Shown in pieces: positions 16,463-25,214 of a DNA stretch of 64,000 nt. Position 1 is the first letter of the stretch; each line of letters begins with the position of its first letter. The notes below the pieces were generated by a model, which was not told where the DNA came from, did not search any database, and worked only from the letters and a program-made list of their open reading frames with translations. The position numbers were made by a program, and so were the translations under genes. The DNA comes from Amycolatopsis lurida (GTDB lineage Bacteria > Actinomycetota > Actinomycetes > Mycobacteriales > Pseudonocardiaceae). The stretch is taken from the NCBI RefSeq assembly GCF_900105055.1, contig NZ_FNTA01000004.1:4185501-4249500 (forward strand), given 5' to 3'.

Positions 16463-17374
16463 ATGGACCGGAAAGTGGCCGTGGTCGCGGGGGCGACACG
16501 GGGATGTGGCCGCGCGATCGCGGTGGAGCTGGGCAGGCTCGGCTGGACGGTGTTCGTCACCGGCCGTACGACCCGAGACCACCAGTCGCCGATGAAGCGT
16601 TCGGAGACGATCGAGGACACCGCCGAGCTCGTCGACGCGGCGGGTGGGTGGGGCATCCCCGTCCGGACCGACTTCACCGTGGTGTCCGATGTGGACGCGT
16701 TGAAGCGGCGGATCGAGTCCGAAGTGGACGGCCGGATCGACGTACTGGTCGACGACGTCTGGGGCGGCGACCAGTACGCGGACTTCGAGGGGGCGTACTG
16801 GGACTCCAGCCTCGACGACGCGCTCACCCTGGTGCACAACGCGATCGACACGCATCTGATCGCGTTGCACCGGCTCCTCCCGCTGGTGGTGAAACGGGAG
16901 GGTGGCCTCGTCATCGAGGTCACCGACGGCGACCACGACGAGTACGTCGGCGCGGGGATCCCGTACTTCCTCGCGAAATGCGGCATCCGCGCGATCGGCA
17001 GGGCGCTCGGCGCCGAACTGAAGAAGTACGACTGCGTCGGCATGACCGTCACGCCGGGTTTCCTGCGGTCGGAGGCGATGCTCGACCACTTCGGGGTCAC
17101 CGAGGAGACCTGGCGTGACGCGGTGGGCAAGTCCGCTCCGGTCGACTTCGCCATCTCGGAGACCCCGGCGCTGCTCGGGCGTGGTGTCGCGAAGCTGGCG
17201 ACCGACCCGGAGGTCTCGCGGTTCGCGGGCAAGACGCTCGCGTCGTGGACGTTGATGAACGAGTACGGCCTGACCGACGTCGACGGCTCACGCCCCGACT
17301 TCGGCAAGTGGATGGCCGAAGTCCGGGACGCGGGCAAGGATCCGGAGACCGCGGAGCACGCACTGTACCGCTGA
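16463..17374 (+). CDS. SDR-family oxidoreductase
   Basis: A 303-residue SDR whose GATRGCGRA nucleotide-binding motif (about 10-18) has Cys in place of the usual Ile. It has an insert (about 37-60, RTTRDHQSPMKRSETIEDT) found in SDRs that carry a long beta2-alpha3 loop. The usual NAG is replaced by VDDVWGGD, and the catalytic YxxxK is YFLAK (about 168-172). The Ser normally preceding it is replaced by the EVTDGDH region, so the active site is atypical although Y and K are kept. A C-terminal extension ends with GKWMAEVRDAG. It abuts the TetR gene with no gap. Confidence 0.85.
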   Translation: MDRKVAVVAGATRGCGRAIAVELGRLGWTVFVTGRTTRDHQSPMKRSETIEDTAELVDAAGGWGIPVRTDFTVVSDVDALKRRIESEVDGRIDVLVDDVWGGDQYADFEGAYWDSSLDDALTLVHNAIDTHLIALHRLLPLVVKREGGLVIEVTDGDHDEYVGAGIPYFLAKCGIRAIGRALGAELKKYDCVGMTVTPGFLRSEAMLDHFGVTEETWRDAVGKSAPVDFAISETPALLGRGVAKLATDPEVSRFAGKTLASWTLMNEYGLTDVDGSRPDFGKWMAEVRDAGKDPETAEHALYR

Positions 17375-17392
17375 GACCGTGCTGGCCGGGGG

Positions 17393-17806
17393 CTACTTCT
17401 TCCCGGCCAGCACGTCCAGGTAGTGCTGGTTGAACATGACGCCGAGGACGTTGCCGAACGGGTCGACGACGGCCGCGGTCACGAAGCCCGGCCCGCGCTC
17501 GATGATCGGCTCGTACTCCTTCGCGCCCTTCTCGAGCAGCTTCGTGAAGGCGTCCTCGACGTTGTCGACGGCCCAGTTCGCGATGGCGCCACCGGGGCCG
17601 GGCTGGGCCATCGACGGCCGGAAGTCGCCGCGGACCAGGCCGAACTCGTGCTGGTAGTCGCCGATCCGGAACTCGGCGTACGCCGGCGTCCCGTCGGGAC
17701 CGTTGCGGACGAAGTACGGCTCGATCCCGAAGAGATCGGAGTACCACTCGATCGCGGCGGTCATGTCGTCGGCGTAGAACGTGGTGGTGGTGAGACCTCG
17801 CAGCAT
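17393..17806 (-). CDS. VOC-family (glyoxalase/dioxygenase-fold) protein
   Basis: A 137-residue protein with one vicinal-oxygen-chelate module pair: TTTTFYADDMTAAIEWYSDLFG opens the first beta-alpha-beta-beta-beta unit and AAVVDPFGNVLGVMFNQHY closes the second. The second-module helix is VEDAFTKLLEKGAKEYE. Metal ligands are not convincing (Gln/His positions partly absent), so it may be a binding or resistance protein rather than an enzyme. The ATG at 17806 follows GAGGAGAAGGAA, an excellent ribosome binding site; an upstream extension to 17839 is unlikely. It is convergent with the SDR gene. Confidence 0.85.
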   Translation of the reverse strand: MLRGLTTTTFYADDMTAAIEWYSDLFGIEPYFVRNGPDGTPAYAEFRIGDYQHEFGLVRGDFRPSMAQPGPGGAIANWAVDNVEDAFTKLLEKGAKEYEPIIERGPGFVTAAVVDPFGNVLGVMFNQHYLDVLAGKK

Positions 17807-17951
17807 TTCCTTCTCCTCAAGTAGTGGCTCTGAAGACAAGGATCCACCGCAAAGTGCTCACCGAATGACCACTTTTCCGAATCTTCGGACGCGAGTTCGG
17901 TCAGGGGCCGGCCGCGTCTCGGGTACCCACCGCCGGACGACACGCGGCTGC

Positions 17952-18012
17952 GTACGCGTGCCGTCCCTCCAGTCACGCGTGTCGTCCGTCTGATCACGCG
18001 TGTCGTCCACCC
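17952..18012. repeat. Three tandem 20-21-bp CACGCGT-containing units
   Basis: Units start at 17952 (GTACGCGTGCCGTCCCTCCA), 17972 (GTCACGCGTGTCGTCC...) and 17993 (ATCACGCGTGTCGTCC...). They share ACGCGTG(T/C)CGTCC with a 20-21-base period. The array lies between the VOC gene's upstream side and the response regulator's stop codon. Related CACGCG units with a different tail occur at 22, 2481 and 32302. Confidence 0.65.
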
Positions 18013-18030
18013 GCACGCGAAATTCCAGTC

Positions 18031-18687
18031 TCAGGTGACTCCGGGACGCGCCAGCCCGGTCTCGTAGGCGAGCACCACGGCCTGCACCCGGTCACGCAGA
18101 TCCAGCTTCGACAGGATCCGCCCGACGTGCGTCTTCACCGTCGCCTCGGACAGGAACAGCGTCTCGGCGATCTCCAGATTCGAGAGGCCCTTCGCGATCA
18201 GCACGAGCACCTCCCGCTCCCGTTCGGTGAGGACGTCGAGCTCGGCCGCGTCCCGCAGGGGCTTCCCGCCGCCGCCGACGAACCGGTCGAGCAGCCGCCT
18301 CGTCACCGACGGCGAGACCACGGCGTCGCCCGAAGCGACCGCCCGCAGCGCCGACACCAGGTGATCCGGCTGCGTGTCCTTCAGCAGGAACCCGCTCGCC
18401 CCGCCCTGCAACGCCGAATAGACGTACTCGTCCAGGTCGAACGTCGTCATCACGAGCACCCGCGCCGTCCCGGCCTCGACGATCCGCTTCGTCGCCTCGA
18501 CCCCGTCCAGCACCGGCATCCGGACGTCCATCAGCACGACGTCGGGCCGCAGTTCCTCCGCCAGGCGGATGGCCTGCGCCCCGTCGCCCGCTTCGCCGAC
18601 GACATCGATGTCGGCCTGCGCGCCCAGGACCATCCGGAACCCGACGCGCATCAATTCCTGGTCGTCGACGACCACCACCCGTATCAC
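18031..18687 (-). CDS. NarL/LuxR-family response regulator
   Basis: A 218-residue response regulator: receiver with D8-D9, phospho-acceptor D54 (LMDVRMP), T81/T82 and K103 (LLKDTQP); LuxR helix-turn-helix at about 148-212 (LTEREREVLVLIAKGLSNLEIAETL, then EATVKTHVGRIL). It is a paralogue of the regulator at 4962-5612 and overlaps its kinase gene by four bases. Unlike that system, no transporter gene lies next to it, so the target is unknown. Confidence 0.92.
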   Translation of the reverse strand: MIRVVVVDDQELMRVGFRMVLGAQADIDVVGEAGDGAQAIRLAEELRPDVVLMDVRMPVLDGVEATKRIVEAGTARVLVMTTFDLDEYVYSALQGGASGFLLKDTQPDHLVSALRAVASGDAVVSPSVTRRLLDRFVGGGGKPLRDAAELDVLTEREREVLVLIAKGLSNLEIAETLFLSEATVKTHVGRILSKLDLRDRVQAVVLAYETGLARPGVT

Positions 18688-19898
18688 GTCGCCAACCTAA
18701 CCGGGAGCCTCGCGTGCACCTGCCACCCTCCACCGGGGGCGGGCCCGACCTCCAGCGTGCCGCCGAAGACGTTCGCCCGTTCCCTCATTCCGATCAATCC
18801 GTTCCCACCGGGGACGGTGAGTCTTCGAGGCGGCGCGGCATGTTTGGCCGCCGCGGGCACCAGCTGGTTCGCGCGGCCGGCGCCGTCGTCGGTGACCTTG
18901 ACGTCGATCACGTCAGCCTCCCGCCGCACCAGGACCTCGGCCTGCGCGCCCTGGCCGGCGTGTTTCAGCGTGTTCGTCAGCGACTCCTGCACGATCCGGT
19001 ACACGCCGAGGGACACCCCGGCGGGCAGCCCGGCGAGCACGTCCGAACCGATCGCGAGCGTCACCGGCACCCCCGCCTGGCGGATCCGGTCCGCCAAGTC
19101 GGTCAGCGCGCTGGCGTCCGGCTGCGGCACGCGCGGCTCGTCGTCGCCGTCGCTGCGGAGCACGTCCAGCAGCCGCCGCAACTCGGCGAGCGCGCCGCGG
19201 CCGGTCTCCGAAATCGTCTGCAAGGCCCGTTTCGCCATCTCGGGATTCCCGTCGACCGCGTAGGACGCGCCGTCGGCCTGCACGACCATCACGCTCACCG
19301 CGTGCGCGACGACGTCGTGCAGCTCACGGGCGATACGTCCGCGTTCTTCGCCGACGGCGATCCTGGTCGCCTGGTCCCGTTCCGTTTCAAGTAGATGCAA
19401 CCTGGCTTCCACCTCCTCGTGATAGGCGCGCCTCGCGCCGGCGAACTCGCCGAGCGTCCAGCACAGTGCGCTGGAGAAGATGCCGATGATCGCCAGCACC
19501 CACACGTCCTCCGGCGGATCGACCCAAAGCTGGATCCCCGAGGTGACGAGCGTCGCCACGAGATACAGCAGCCCCTGTTTGCGGCCGACGTAGACCAGTA
19601 CCGAGTAGATGCTGATCATCACGGCGAAAGCGCTGGCGGCGCCCAGTTCCAGCGCACCGTGCGGGATGCCGATCAGCAGCACCAGGTACGCCGACCACAG
19701 CGTCGCCTTCCGCCGGAAGACCAGCGGGGCGACCATCGCGATGTCCAGCGGCACGGTCACGTACCACGGCGGCATCGGGACTTCCGGCGTTTCGGTCGCC
19801 GCCACATAGACCAGCAGGTCGGTCAGCAGCAGGACGACGGCGATGAGACTGTCCCCCGCCATGGGGTGGGCACGCATCCAGAGGCTCAACCGTCGCAC
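18684..19898 (-). CDS. Membrane sensor histidine kinase (DesK-like)
   Basis: A 404-residue HisKA_3 kinase. About five hydrophobic segments fill residues 15-150, followed by a short coiled-coil linker (EEVEARLHLLETERDQATRIAVGEERGRIA). The phospho-acceptor is H194 (ARELHDVVAHAV), and the ATP-binding domain has the N box region QESLTNTLKHAGQ and the lid GGNGLIGMRERA. It is shorter than the kinase at 5609-7384 and typical of actinobacterial NarL-partner kinases. Stimulus unknown. The 128-base gap to 20027 separates it from the divergently transcribed dynamin-like gene. Confidence 0.9.
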   Translation of the reverse strand: MRRLSLWMRAHPMAGDSLIAVVLLLTDLLVYVAATETPEVPMPPWYVTVPLDIAMVAPLVFRRKATLWSAYLVLLIGIPHGALELGAASAFAVMISIYSVLVYVGRKQGLLYLVATLVTSGIQLWVDPPEDVWVLAIIGIFSSALCWTLGEFAGARRAYHEEVEARLHLLETERDQATRIAVGEERGRIARELHDVVAHAVSVMVVQADGASYAVDGNPEMAKRALQTISETGRGALAELRRLLDVLRSDGDDEPRVPQPDASALTDLADRIRQAGVPVTLAIGSDVLAGLPAGVSLGVYRIVQESLTNTLKHAGQGAQAEVLVRREADVIDVKVTDDGAGRANQLVPAAAKHAAPPRRLTVPGGNGLIGMRERANVFGGTLEVGPAPGGGWQVHARLPVRLAT

Positions 19899-20026
19899 CT
19901 GGTAACACTATGTCGGCCGGTGCCGCTCGCGCGTCGGTCGCCGGTACCACCTTCGGTGCGACCCGAGGATGAGCGGCATGGCACGATTCCCCTCGGTGTG
20001 CTCGACGACTGGGAGGGGTGGGCACC

Positions 20027-21595
20027 GTGACCTCAGCGACGGAGCAGGGCCGTCTGGCCGGCCCGCTGTCGATGTCGGTGGCGAACCTCTGCCACCGCCT
20101 CCAGCCCCAGGTGTCCGCGCGGACCGCGGCCGGTTTCGCCGAGGTGTTGCGGCGTTTGGGCGGCCCGTTGCAGGTCGCCGTCGCGGGCCGGATCAAATCG
20201 GGGAAGTCCACCCTGGTCAACGCCCTGATCGGGCGCCGGGTCGCGCCGACCGACGTCGGCGAGTGCACCCGGCTGGTGACCAGGTTTCAGTACGGCACGG
20301 TCGACCGGGTCGAGATCGTCTTCACCGACGGCCGCAAACAGGTGCTGCCCTTCTCCGCCGACGGGATGATCCCGGCCGAACTGGGCATCGACATCGACAA
20401 GGTCTCGCATATCGAGGCGTACCTCACCAACGCGGTCCTGCAGGGCATGACCGTCATCGACACCCCGGGGCTGGGCTCGCTCGACGCCGCTTCGGTGTCG
20501 CGGACCGAGGAGCTGCTGGGCGCGGCGAAGCACCGTAAGCCCGAAGACGGTGACGAGGACGACGAAGGCTCCGACGACCTGGACGACACCTCGCGCAACG
20601 CCGTCGCGGGCGCCGAAGCCGTGCTCTACGTGGTCACCCAGGGCGTGCGCGCCGACGACCAGCAGGCGCTCGCCGCGTTCACCGCCGCGACCGCGAGCCG
20701 CGAGGCGGGCCCGGTCAACGCGATCGCGGTGCTCAACAAGGCGGACACCATCGCGCCGGAGTCGGTCGAAGGCTCCGGCGGCGACGTGTGGAAGGCCGCG
20801 ACGCTGCTCTCGGAGAAGCAGGCCGCGACGCTGAAGCCCCGCGTCGCGGACGTGCTGCCGGTGATCGGGCTGATCGCGGAGTCGGCCGAGTCCGGCGGGT
20901 TCACCTCGCCCGACGCCGAAGCGCTGCGCCAGCTGGCCGAGATGGACGACGACATCCTCGAGACCATGCTGATCTCGGCGGACATCTTCACCAGCTGGGA
21001 ATGCGACGTCGCGGCGGGCACGCGGCTGCGGCTGCTGGAGAAACTGGACCTGTTCGGCGTCCGGTACGCCGTCGAGGCGATCCGCAAGGACCCCGAGATC
21101 ACCGCGGGCTCGCTGCGGCGGAAGCTGCTCGACGCCTCCGGGCTCGAAGCCGTCCGCCAGCGGCTGAGCATCGTCTTCGCCGCCCGCGCCGACGGCATCA
21201 AGGCGGCGGCCGCGCTGGCGTCGGTCACCGCGCTGGCCCACGCGTCCGGTGACCCGGCCGAACGGCAGCGCGTCCACGACGCGATCGAGGTCCTGCTCGC
21301 CAAGCCCGAGGCGCACCAGCTGCGGCTGCTCGAAGCGCTCACGCTGGTCGCGTCCGGCGCCGTCGACATGCCCGAGGACCTGTCCGAGGAGGTCCTGCGG
21401 GTCGGCAGCAACGCCGACATCGGCGCCCAGCTCGGCAAGCCGGGCGCTCCGCGCGCCGAGCTGGCGGCCCACGCCCTGGAGCGCGCCGGCTGGTGGCGCT
21501 CCTTCGCGTCCTTCGGCGCGACGCCCGCGCAGAGCCGCGTCGCGCACGTCGTGCACCGGGCGTACTTCCTCATCTGGCAGCAGATCCGCGACTGA
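20027..21595 (+). CDS. Dynamin-like GTPase (IniC-like)
   Basis: A 522-residue bacterial dynamin family GTPase, comparable to mycobacterial IniC. G1 (P-loop) is AGRIKSGKST near residues 53-62, G2 Thr is in DVGECTRLVTR, G3 is DTPGLGS, and G4 is LNKAD. A strongly acidic insertion (EDGDEDDEGSDDLDD) sits between G3 and G4. The C-terminal half is helical with no evident membrane hairpin, so membrane interaction probably depends on a partner, as IniC does with IniA. I chose GTG 20027, ten bases after the GGAGG at 20012-20016; GTG 20018 is too close to it. It reads toward the second dynamin gene at 23373. Confidence 0.85.
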   Translation: MTSATEQGRLAGPLSMSVANLCHRLQPQVSARTAAGFAEVLRRLGGPLQVAVAGRIKSGKSTLVNALIGRRVAPTDVGECTRLVTRFQYGTVDRVEIVFTDGRKQVLPFSADGMIPAELGIDIDKVSHIEAYLTNAVLQGMTVIDTPGLGSLDAASVSRTEELLGAAKHRKPEDGDEDDEGSDDLDDTSRNAVAGAEAVLYVVTQGVRADDQQALAAFTAATASREAGPVNAIAVLNKADTIAPESVEGSGGDVWKAATLLSEKQAATLKPRVADVLPVIGLIAESAESGGFTSPDAEALRQLAEMDDDILETMLISADIFTSWECDVAAGTRLRLLEKLDLFGVRYAVEAIRKDPEITAGSLRRKLLDASGLEAVRQRLSIVFAARADGIKAAAALASVTALAHASGDPAERQRVHDAIEVLLAKPEAHQLRLLEALTLVASGAVDMPEDLSEEVLRVGSNADIGAQLGKPGAPRAELAAHALERAGWWRSFASFGATPAQSRVAHVVHRAYFLIWQQIRD

Positions 21596-21602
21596 CCCCT
21601 AC

Positions 21603-21678
21603 CGCAATTAGTCACCTACTTGCCCGAGCGAGCTCACGCGCACGTATGCGGTCTGGGGCAAGTAGGTGACTAATTGCG
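21603..21678. repeat. Inverted repeat, family B, 22-bp perfect arms
   Basis: The left arm 21603-21624 (CGCAATTAGTCACCTACTTG followed by CC) is exactly complementary to 21657-21678 around a 32-base loop, eight bases after the dynamin stop. A second copy with near-identical arms but a different loop is at 43942-43996. Both follow stop codons, consistent with transcription termination or mRNA 3'-end protection. Confidence 0.8.
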
Positions 21679-21690
21679 TGGGATTGATAA

Positions 21691-21704
21691 ACCGAGCGCT
21701 CGGT
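21691..21704. promoter_or_regulatory. Perfect 14-bp palindrome, probable TetR operator
   Basis: ACCGAGCGCTCGGT is self-complementary and lies 14 bases upstream of the YqeB-family start codon, in the position of a promoter. This word is typical of TetR-family operators. The second gene of the operon is a TetR regulator (22195), so autoregulation is the simplest reading. Confidence 0.7.
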
Positions 21705-21718
21705 CTAATAATGAGCGC

Positions 21719-22198
21719 ATGGAAACGATCGTCGACGAGCCCCAGTGGCTGCGCACGGCCTCCTGGGTCGGCTGTCCGCTGGCGGGCGCCGCGCTGGGCT
21801 GGTTCCTCCAGTCGATTTCGGGCTGGGTGGCGTCCCTGAGCTGGGTCCCGTTCAAGGGCCCCTTCCAGCTCGTCTCGGATATGCCGCGGCCATGGGGCAT
21901 GGTCACCGGGATCGGCGTCGGCCTGGCCCTCGGCCTGTTCTTCGCCGCGGTCTGGGCGCACGAGCGGTTGATCGTCAAGGTGACGCCGACCCGCATCACG
22001 CTGACCACCAAGGGCCGCAGTCGCGCGTACGAAGCGCGGCTTGAGGCCGTCTTCTTCGACGGCAAGGAGCTGGTCCTGCTCGCCGCGGACGGCCGGGAAC
22101 TGGTGCGGCAGAAGGGCGACGTCGACCGCAAAGCCGTCGCCAAGGCCTTTCTCGACCACGGCTACCCGTGGCAGGACGAGCCGCCGGCGGTGAAATGA
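21719..22198 (+). CDS. YqeB-family membrane protein
   Basis: A 159-residue protein resembling actinobacterial YqeB-family proteins. Two hydrophobic helices (about 12-32 and 60-85: GCPLAGAALGWFLQ and GMVTGIGVGLALGLFFAAVWA) are followed by a small PH-like cytoplasmic domain. That domain has the conserved RITLTTKGRSRAYEARLEAVFFDGKELVLL pattern split over two strands and ends in HGYPW. Function is unknown. The ATG at 21719 sits just after the TetR-type palindrome, and the stop overlaps the TetR start (ATGA), so the two form an operon. Confidence 0.75.
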   Translation: METIVDEPQWLRTASWVGCPLAGAALGWFLQSISGWVASLSWVPFKGPFQLVSDMPRPWGMVTGIGVGLALGLFFAAVWAHERLIVKVTPTRITLTTKGRSRAYEARLEAVFFDGKELVLLAADGRELVRQKGDVDRKAVAKAFLDHGYPWQDEPPAVK

Positions 22199-22851
22199 GG
22201 ACGGTCGACCCGGCCAAGCACGAGGCGAAACGCCGCGCCATTCTCGACGCCGCCGCGGGCTGCTTCGCGATGAAGGGCTTCGAGAAGACGACGACGGCGG
22301 AGATCTGCCGTGCCGCGGGGATCAGCACCGGCAACCTGTTCCACTACTTCCCCAACAAGCGCGCGGTGTTCGTCGGCATCTTCGAGCAGGACGCCGACGA
22401 GACCGCGGCCATGCTCGCGGCCGCCGAAGAGATCGAGGATCCGGGGGAAGCCATCCTCCAGGTCATCACGCACGTGTCGGAACAGCTTCTGCACCCGGTC
22501 ATCGCCAAACTCGTCCTCGAGGTCGCCGCGCAGTGTTCCCGCGACGCCGAGCTGGCCAGGCTCATCCAGGGCAACGACCGCGCACTGCGCGACGGACTCG
22601 TCGGCCTGGTGACGCGGGCGGTGGACGCGGGCCGGATCGATCCCGGTTTCGAGCCGAAGACGGTGGCTAGCTGGCTCGTCGCCTTGGTCGACGCGCCGCT
22701 TTCCCGGGTGATTCTGGAGCCCGACCTCGATCCGGCGGCGGAACTCGCGGTGATGAAGGAGCTGATCGTCAGATTCCTCCGTCCCGTTCTGCCGATTTCG
22801 CCCCCGGACGGCGGGCTCGTGGCCGACACTGGTGAAATCTCCCCGGGCTGA
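22195..22851 (+). CDS. TetR-family transcriptional regulator
   Basis: A 218-residue TetR regulator. The helix-turn-helix is canonical (TTAEICRAAGISTGNLFHYFPNKRAVF, about 34-60). The C-terminal domain (75-205) resembles the BetI-like/TetR_C_6 group (LARLIQGNDRALRDGLVGLV, TVASWLVALVDA). Translation overlaps the YqeB gene by four bases. The 14-bp palindrome upstream of that gene is the probable binding site. It lies inside the dynamin locus, but whether it also controls the genes from 22891 is unknown. Confidence 0.9.
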   Translation: MRTVDPAKHEAKRRAILDAAAGCFAMKGFEKTTTAEICRAAGISTGNLFHYFPNKRAVFVGIFEQDADETAAMLAAAEEIEDPGEAILQVITHVSEQLLHPVIAKLVLEVAAQCSRDAELARLIQGNDRALRDGLVGLVTRAVDAGRIDPGFEPKTVASWLVALVDAPLSRVILEPDLDPAAELAVMKELIVRFLRPVLPISPPDGGLVADTGEISPG

Positions 22852-22890
22852 TCGGTAGGCCCGGGACACCAGTTACGGGGGTCGATTCGG

Positions 22891-23376
22891 GTGGGTGCCT
22901 GGCTGCGCAAGAAGGCGGTCGAAGACGTGAATCCGGACGACGTGCCGACCGGTCAGATCTCCGCGGCGATCATCGCCGAAGCGGACGGGGAGACTTCGCC
23001 GTCCGAGGGAACCGAGGCCGTCGATGCCGCGTCGAAGACCGATGTGGAGTCCACGACCACGGGTCCGGCCGACCTCGAACAGGCTCTCGCCGACAGGCAG
23101 GCGCTGATCCAGCTGTGCCTGTACGCCCTCGATCGTGCCCGCAGCGGCGGCGTCGTCGAGCGGCTCGAACACGGTCTCGCCGGGATCGGCGTCCGTGCCC
23201 TGCGCCCGGACGGCGAGCGGTTCGACCCCGCCGTGCACGAGGCGGGCGGCGCGGTCGCGACCGAGGACCCGGCGCTCGAAGGGCTCGTCGCGGAGACCGA
23301 GGTGGTCGGTTTCGCCGATCACGAGCGGGTCCTGCGCGCGCCGATCGTCATCGTCTACGCGAAGAAGGCCCAGTGA
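22891..23376 (+). CDS. GrpE-like nucleotide exchange factor domain protein
   Basis: A 161-residue acidic protein. Residues 65-90 form a helix (DLEQALADRQALIQLCLYALDRARS) shorter than GrpE's long coiled coil. Residues 108-158 match the GrpE beta domain in order: RFDPAVHEAGGAV (GrpE: FDPxxHEA), a turn, then VGFADHERVLRAPIVIVYAK (GrpE: GY...RVLRPAxVxVxK). No DnaK/Hsp70 gene is in the window. GTG start at 22891; its stop overlaps the dynamin GTG start (GTGA), so it is translated with that GTPase. A role in nucleotide exchange or partner loading for the dynamin, or for an Hsp70 elsewhere, is inference. Confidence 0.7.
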   Translation: MGAWLRKKAVEDVNPDDVPTGQISAAIIAEADGETSPSEGTEAVDAASKTDVESTTTGPADLEQALADRQALIQLCLYALDRARSGGVVERLEHGLAGIGVRALRPDGERFDPAVHEAGGAVATEDPALEGLVAETEVVGFADHERVLRAPIVIVYAKKAQ

Positions 23377-25214
23377 CGGCTCCGAGCGCGGCGGCCAACC
23401 TTCCGGCGGTCGTGAAGAGCACGCGCGAACAACTGCTCACCGTCGTCCGCGAAGCCGATCCTCAGGCCGCGAAATGGGTCGAGGAAATCCGGAAGGCGCG
23501 GCCGAAGAAGCCGTCGGTCGTGGTGGTCGGTGAGACCAACCGCGGCAAGAGCTCGCTGGTGAACGCGCTCCTGTCCATGCCGGGACTGTCCCCTGTGGAC
23601 GCCGACGTGGCCACGGCGACCTACCTCGTCTTCGAGCACGGCGAGCAGTGGTCCGCGCAGGCCTGCTATCCGGGCCAGCTGGCGCCGGTGCCGATCAACC
23701 TCAACGAGCTGATCCACTGGGTTTCGGCCGCGCACGAACTGCCGGAAGGACAGATCCCGCCGCGTTACGTCGAGGTCTCGGGTCCGGTCCCGCTGCTCGA
23801 CCGAGTGTCTATTGTGGACACTCCGGGAGTCGGCGGGCTCGATTCGATGCACGGTGAACTGGCGAAGGAGGCCGCCGCCGGCGCCACCGCGCTGCTGTTC
23901 GTCGTGGACTCGTCGTCGCCGTTCACCGCGCAGGAGCTGCACTTCCTGCACGACATGGGCGAACGTGTCGAGACCGTGCTGTTCGCGCTCACCAAGACCG
24001 ACCAGTTCCGCGGCTGGCGCGAGGTCCTCGAAGCCGACCGGCGGCTGCTCGCCGAGCACGCCCCCCGGTTCGCCGACGCGGTGTTCCACCCGGTTTCCGC
24101 GCGCATGTTCGAGACGGCGGCCAAGGCCCCGAACGAGCAGATGGCCACGATGCTGCGCGAGAAGGCCGGGATCGCCGCGCTGCAGGGCGCGTTGCAGGAG
24201 ATGCTGGTCGGCCGCTCGGCGATGCTGGGCGAGGCCAACACTCTGCGCGCGCTGTCGAGCGCGCTCGGCGAACTCAAGGCGAAGCTTCAGGCGGAAAGCC
24301 GGGCGCTGTCCGCCGGTGAGGCCGAGGCCGAACAGCTCCGCCAGCGCCGTGACGACCTGACCACCGAACGCCGGTCTTCGACGCGGGGCTGGCAGCTGAA
24401 ACTGCGCGCGGAGATCCAGCGGACGCGCGTCGAGGTCGGGCACGAGACCAGCAGGCAGATGCGCGACGCGTCGACGCATTTCCGTCAGCTGATCGACGGC
24501 GCGAAACGGGACGCTCTCGCCGCGCTGCCCCAGCAGGTCGACATCGCGTTGCAGACGACGTCGCAGCGGATCTCGATGCTGCTCTCCCAGCGGCTCAACC
24601 AGGTCACCAACGTCGCGCTTTCGGAGCTGTTCTCCCCCGAAGAGCTCGAAATCATCCGCGGCCAGTTCGCCAGGGCGGGCGGCCCGCCGGTCGTGCTGCG
24701 GCCGCCGGACAAGAAACCGCCGACGGCCGAGGACAAACTGCTCATCTTCATGGGGGTTTCCGGCGGTCTCGGCGCCGGGAAGGTCGCCGCGCTTCCGCTG
24801 GCGGGGGTCGCGATCCTGAACCCGGTGATCCTGCCCGCCACGATCATCATCGGCCTCGGCGCCGGCTGGTGGATGGCGCGGACCCGCAAACACGCGTCGG
24901 ACAAGCAGCATATGAAGCAGTGGCTGGTCGAGGCGATCGCCGACGCGCGGTCCACGCTCGACCAGCTCGTCGCGGAGCAGCTGATCGAGGCCGAACAACA
25001 GCTGTCGATGGCGCTCGACGAAGCCCTCGGCCGCCGCATCGACGCGATCGAGGCGGAGCTGAAGGAAGTCGACAAGACGATCAAGATGGGCGCGCAGGAA
25101 CGGGCGAAGAAGATCTCGGTCGTCGCGAAGCGCCTGAAGGACGTCTCGGACGGCCGAGACCGCGCCGAGGCACTGCTCGGTCGCATTCGGTCACTGCGCG
25201 ACAATCAGGCGTGA
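23373..25214 (+). CDS. Dynamin-like GTPase with membrane segment (IniA-like)
   Basis: A 613-residue dynamin family GTPase. G1 is GETNRGKS (53-60), G3 is DTPGVGG, and G4 is LTKTDQ. A long helical/coiled-coil stalk follows (about 285-375, including AEAEQLRQRRDDLTTERRSS). A hydrophobic hairpin at about 475-515 (GKVAALPLAGVAILNPVILP...IIGLGAGWWMA) is the likely membrane paddle. A second coiled coil runs to the C-terminus. This is the IniA layout, and the pairing with the soluble GTPase at 20027 mirrors IniA/IniC, which are linked to membrane fission and tolerance of cell-wall drugs in mycobacteria. The start is GTG 23373, overlapping the GrpE-like stop; the stop overlaps the next GTG. Confidence 0.87.
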   Translation: MTAPSAAANLPAVVKSTREQLLTVVREADPQAAKWVEEIRKARPKKPSVVVVGETNRGKSSLVNALLSMPGLSPVDADVATATYLVFEHGEQWSAQACYPGQLAPVPINLNELIHWVSAAHELPEGQIPPRYVEVSGPVPLLDRVSIVDTPGVGGLDSMHGELAKEAAAGATALLFVVDSSSPFTAQELHFLHDMGERVETVLFALTKTDQFRGWREVLEADRRLLAEHAPRFADAVFHPVSARMFETAAKAPNEQMATMLREKAGIAALQGALQEMLVGRSAMLGEANTLRALSSALGELKAKLQAESRALSAGEAEAEQLRQRRDDLTTERRSSTRGWQLKLRAEIQRTRVEVGHETSRQMRDASTHFRQLIDGAKRDALAALPQQVDIALQTTSQRISMLLSQRLNQVTNVALSELFSPEELEIIRGQFARAGGPPVVLRPPDKKPPTAEDKLLIFMGVSGGLGAGKVAALPLAGVAILNPVILPATIIIGLGAGWWMARTRKHASDKQHMKQWLVEAIADARSTLDQLVAEQLIEAEQQLSMALDEALGRRIDAIEAELKEVDKTIKMGAQERAKKISVVAKRLKDVSDGRDRAEALLGRIRSLRDNQA

